In this document: piece after piece, positions 62,863 through 64,000 of the stretch
Layout: every line of letters begins with the position of its first letter
Numbering within the stretch: position 1 is the first letter of the stretch
Made by a program: the position numbers and the translations under genes
The notes under the pieces: generated by a model
Seen by the model: only the letters and a program-made list of their open reading frames with translations
Databases searched by the model: none
What the model was told of the DNA's origin: nothing
From: Terrimicrobium sacchariphilum
Lineage (GTDB): Bacteria; Verrucomicrobiota; Verrucomicrobiia; Chthoniobacterales; Terrimicrobiaceae
Reading direction: 5' to 3'
Length of the DNA stretch: 64,000 bases
Assembly: GCF_001613545.1 (NCBI RefSeq)
Contig: NZ_BDCO01000002.1
Span: 186,001-250,000 of the forward strand

Positions 62863-64000
62863 TTAGGCCCTCCAGGTCTGGGTCTTGTAATTGCCGAGCG
62901 GCACGCCTTGCGCCTTGACCTTGCGGGCGGCCTTCCCGTTGATCTCCACGGTCGCAATGTCGGTCGTGGTCGTCACGGTGAAGTCCGGTGCACCGGCGCC
63001 CTCATGGAGGGTTTCGGTGGAGATGCGGAGCGTGTTTCGGCTGAGCTTTGCCTCGATGGCGAGGCGGGTATAGGCCCCTTTTGCGTAGGCGAAAGAGAGG
63101 CCGTCATCGAACTCATACTCTGTGCCTGCGGTGCCTGCACGGGAGAGGAAGACGTGGAAGTCGACCTTGCTGCCATCGAAGGTATTATCCGCCGGAGAGA
63201 CGCGGGCAAGCGGCAGGATCGAGGCGTCGCGGATATAGAGAGGCGTATTTTCGCGGTCTGCCTTCACCGTGATGCTGCGACCGCCATCGATCCATTTCCC
63301 TGTGGAAATGTCGAACCACCGCGTGCGACCTGGCAGGACGACGTCGCGCTGGGTCTGCTTTTCCTGGACGAAGGGTGCCTGAAGGATCGAGGGACCGACA
63401 AGAAACTGGTCGTCGATTTTGCCCAGGGGCAGGCCCTTCGTGTCTGCAAAGTCGTAGAAGAGGGGCCGCAGGATGGCCTCTCCCTCGAGTTCATTGCCGA
63501 TGAAGAGCTGGTAGAGGTAGGGGCGCAGGCGGTAGCGCAGGCGGACATATTTGCGCAGGACTTTCAGGACGGCAGGACCAAACATCCATGGCTCCTGCTT
63601 GCGCGTGTCCTTCATGCTGTGGTTGCGCAGGACGGGGAAAAGGAAGCCCGCCTTGTACCAGTCCTGAATAAGCTCTGGCGTCGTGTCCCCGCCGAACCCG
63701 GCTGCGTCCGGGCCATTGAAAGGAATGCCGGAGAGGGCGAGATTCAGGGTTGTCGAGATGCAGGTCTTGAGGTGGTGGTAGTTGCTATAGTTGTCACCGG
63801 TCCAGATGGCGGTGTGGCGGCCGGAACCAGTCGAGCCGGAGCGGCAGAGCAGGAAGGGACGCTGGTCCGGGTGAGCCTTGATAAAGCCCTCGCGCGAGGC
63901 CTGCGCCATACCGAAGGCATACTGGTTATGATAGGTCTCATGGCTCTTTTTGCCATGATCAAAGCACATCTGGTCATTGTCGGCCGGCCCGGTCGACGGA
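62863..64000 (-). CDS. Glycoside hydrolase family 31, 3' part (partial)
   Basis: The last 379 or so residues of a GH31 enzyme; the frame continues past the window edge (...SVD-like PSTGPADNDQMCFDHGKK), so the true start is outside. Visible are the acid/base Asp region RHTAIWTGDNYSNYHHL, ALSGIPFNGPDAAGFGG, GFLFPVLRNHSMKDTRKQEPW and LRYRLRPYLYQLF, all typical of alpha-glucosidase/alpha-xylosidase proteins. The catalytic nucleophile region lies upstream, beyond 64000. A beta-rich C-terminal domain ends the protein. Substrate cannot be assigned from this part. Confidence 0.9.
   Translation of the reverse strand, partial: PSTGPADNDQMCFDHGKKSHETYHNQYAFGMAQASREGFIKAHPDQRPFLLCRSGSTGSGRHTAIWTGDNYSNYHHLKTCISTTLNLALSGIPFNGPDAAGFGGDTTPELIQDWYKAGFLFPVLRNHSMKDTRKQEPWMFGPAVLKVLRKYVRLRYRLRPYLYQLFIGNELEGEAILRPLFYDFADTKGLPLGKIDDQFLVGPSILQAPFVQEKQTQRDVVLPGRTRWFDISTGKWIDGGRSITVKADRENTPLYIRDASILPLARVSPADNTFDGSKVDFHVFLSRAGTAGTEYEFDDGLSFAYAKGAYTRLAIEAKLSRNTLRISTETLHEGAGAPDFTVTTTTDIATVEINGKAARKVKAQGVPLGNYKTQTWRA

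Overview
The window is GC-rich, densely coded DNA from a member of the Verrucomicrobiota, most likely the Spartobacteria/Chthoniobacterales side (Chthoniobacter- or Terrimicrobium-like). The best taxonomic evidence is a complete four-gene set at 55643-61161 that matches what I recall as the 'Verru_Chthon cassette' proteins A-D. Supporting evidence is a PEP-CTERM protein, an H-X9-DG-type prepilin-like protein, many sugar-related Gfo/Idh/MocA, GH38, GH31 and SGNH enzymes, and GntR-LacI hybrid regulators. The bamA-ompH-lpxD block shows a Gram-negative outer membrane. I found no rRNA, tRNA, CRISPR array or intact insertion sequence.

Layout. 1-2.8 kb: a small membrane protein, a DUF885 metallopeptidase-like protein and an exported protein (minus strand). 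2.9-7.0 kb: ald-proA-acylphosphatase-ABC ATPase-bioD, each junction a 4-nt stop/start overlap. 7.0-11.4 kb: a small lipoprotein and the envelope operon bamA-ompH-lpxD. 11.5-15.8 kb: a carbohydrate cluster (cupin, acetylxylan esterase-like hydrolase, Gfo/Idh dehydrogenase, TIM-barrel isomerase) with a divergent AraC regulator. 15.8-23.6 kb: a heavy-metal RND efflux cluster with two TolC-like proteins and Cys/His-rich exported accessory proteins. 23.6-27.7 kb: a Gly/Ser-rich exported protein, an NTF2-like exported protein, a GntR-LacI regulator, an SGNH hydrolase and a truncated LacI remnant.

27.8-41.7 kb is a urea module: LytS-type sensor kinase, LytTR regulator, outer-membrane protein, urtABCDE and ureABCEFGD, all on the plus strand. 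It would cover urea sensing or related control, outer-membrane passage, ABC import, hydrolysis and nickel-dependent urease maturation. A 21-bp tandem repeat just after the regulator gene is a candidate LytTR operator. UrtE carries an unusual insertion of about 90 residues inside its ATPase domain.

41.7-50 kb: yacG; an AraC regulator next to an FAD oxidoreductase that has tandem 21-bp-spaced repeats upstream; a zinc-homeostasis unit (COG0523 GTPase, divergent Fur/Zur-family regulator, and a PEP-CTERM surface protein behind a Fur-like palindrome); a prepilin-like protein; a glutamine amidotransferase and a MocR regulator. 50-55.6 kb: GntR-LacI regulator, GH38 alpha-mannosidase, Gfo/Idh dehydrogenase. 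55.6-61.2 kb: the cassette in order D-B-C-A, which mirrors the type II secretion minor pseudopilins GspH-I-J-K. 61.4-64 kb: a second FAD oxidoreductase and the 3' part of a GH31 glycosidase that runs off the window.

The most interesting leads are the pseudopilin-like cassette, the Zur-linked surface protein, the UrtE insertion and the LytTR-linked urea module.
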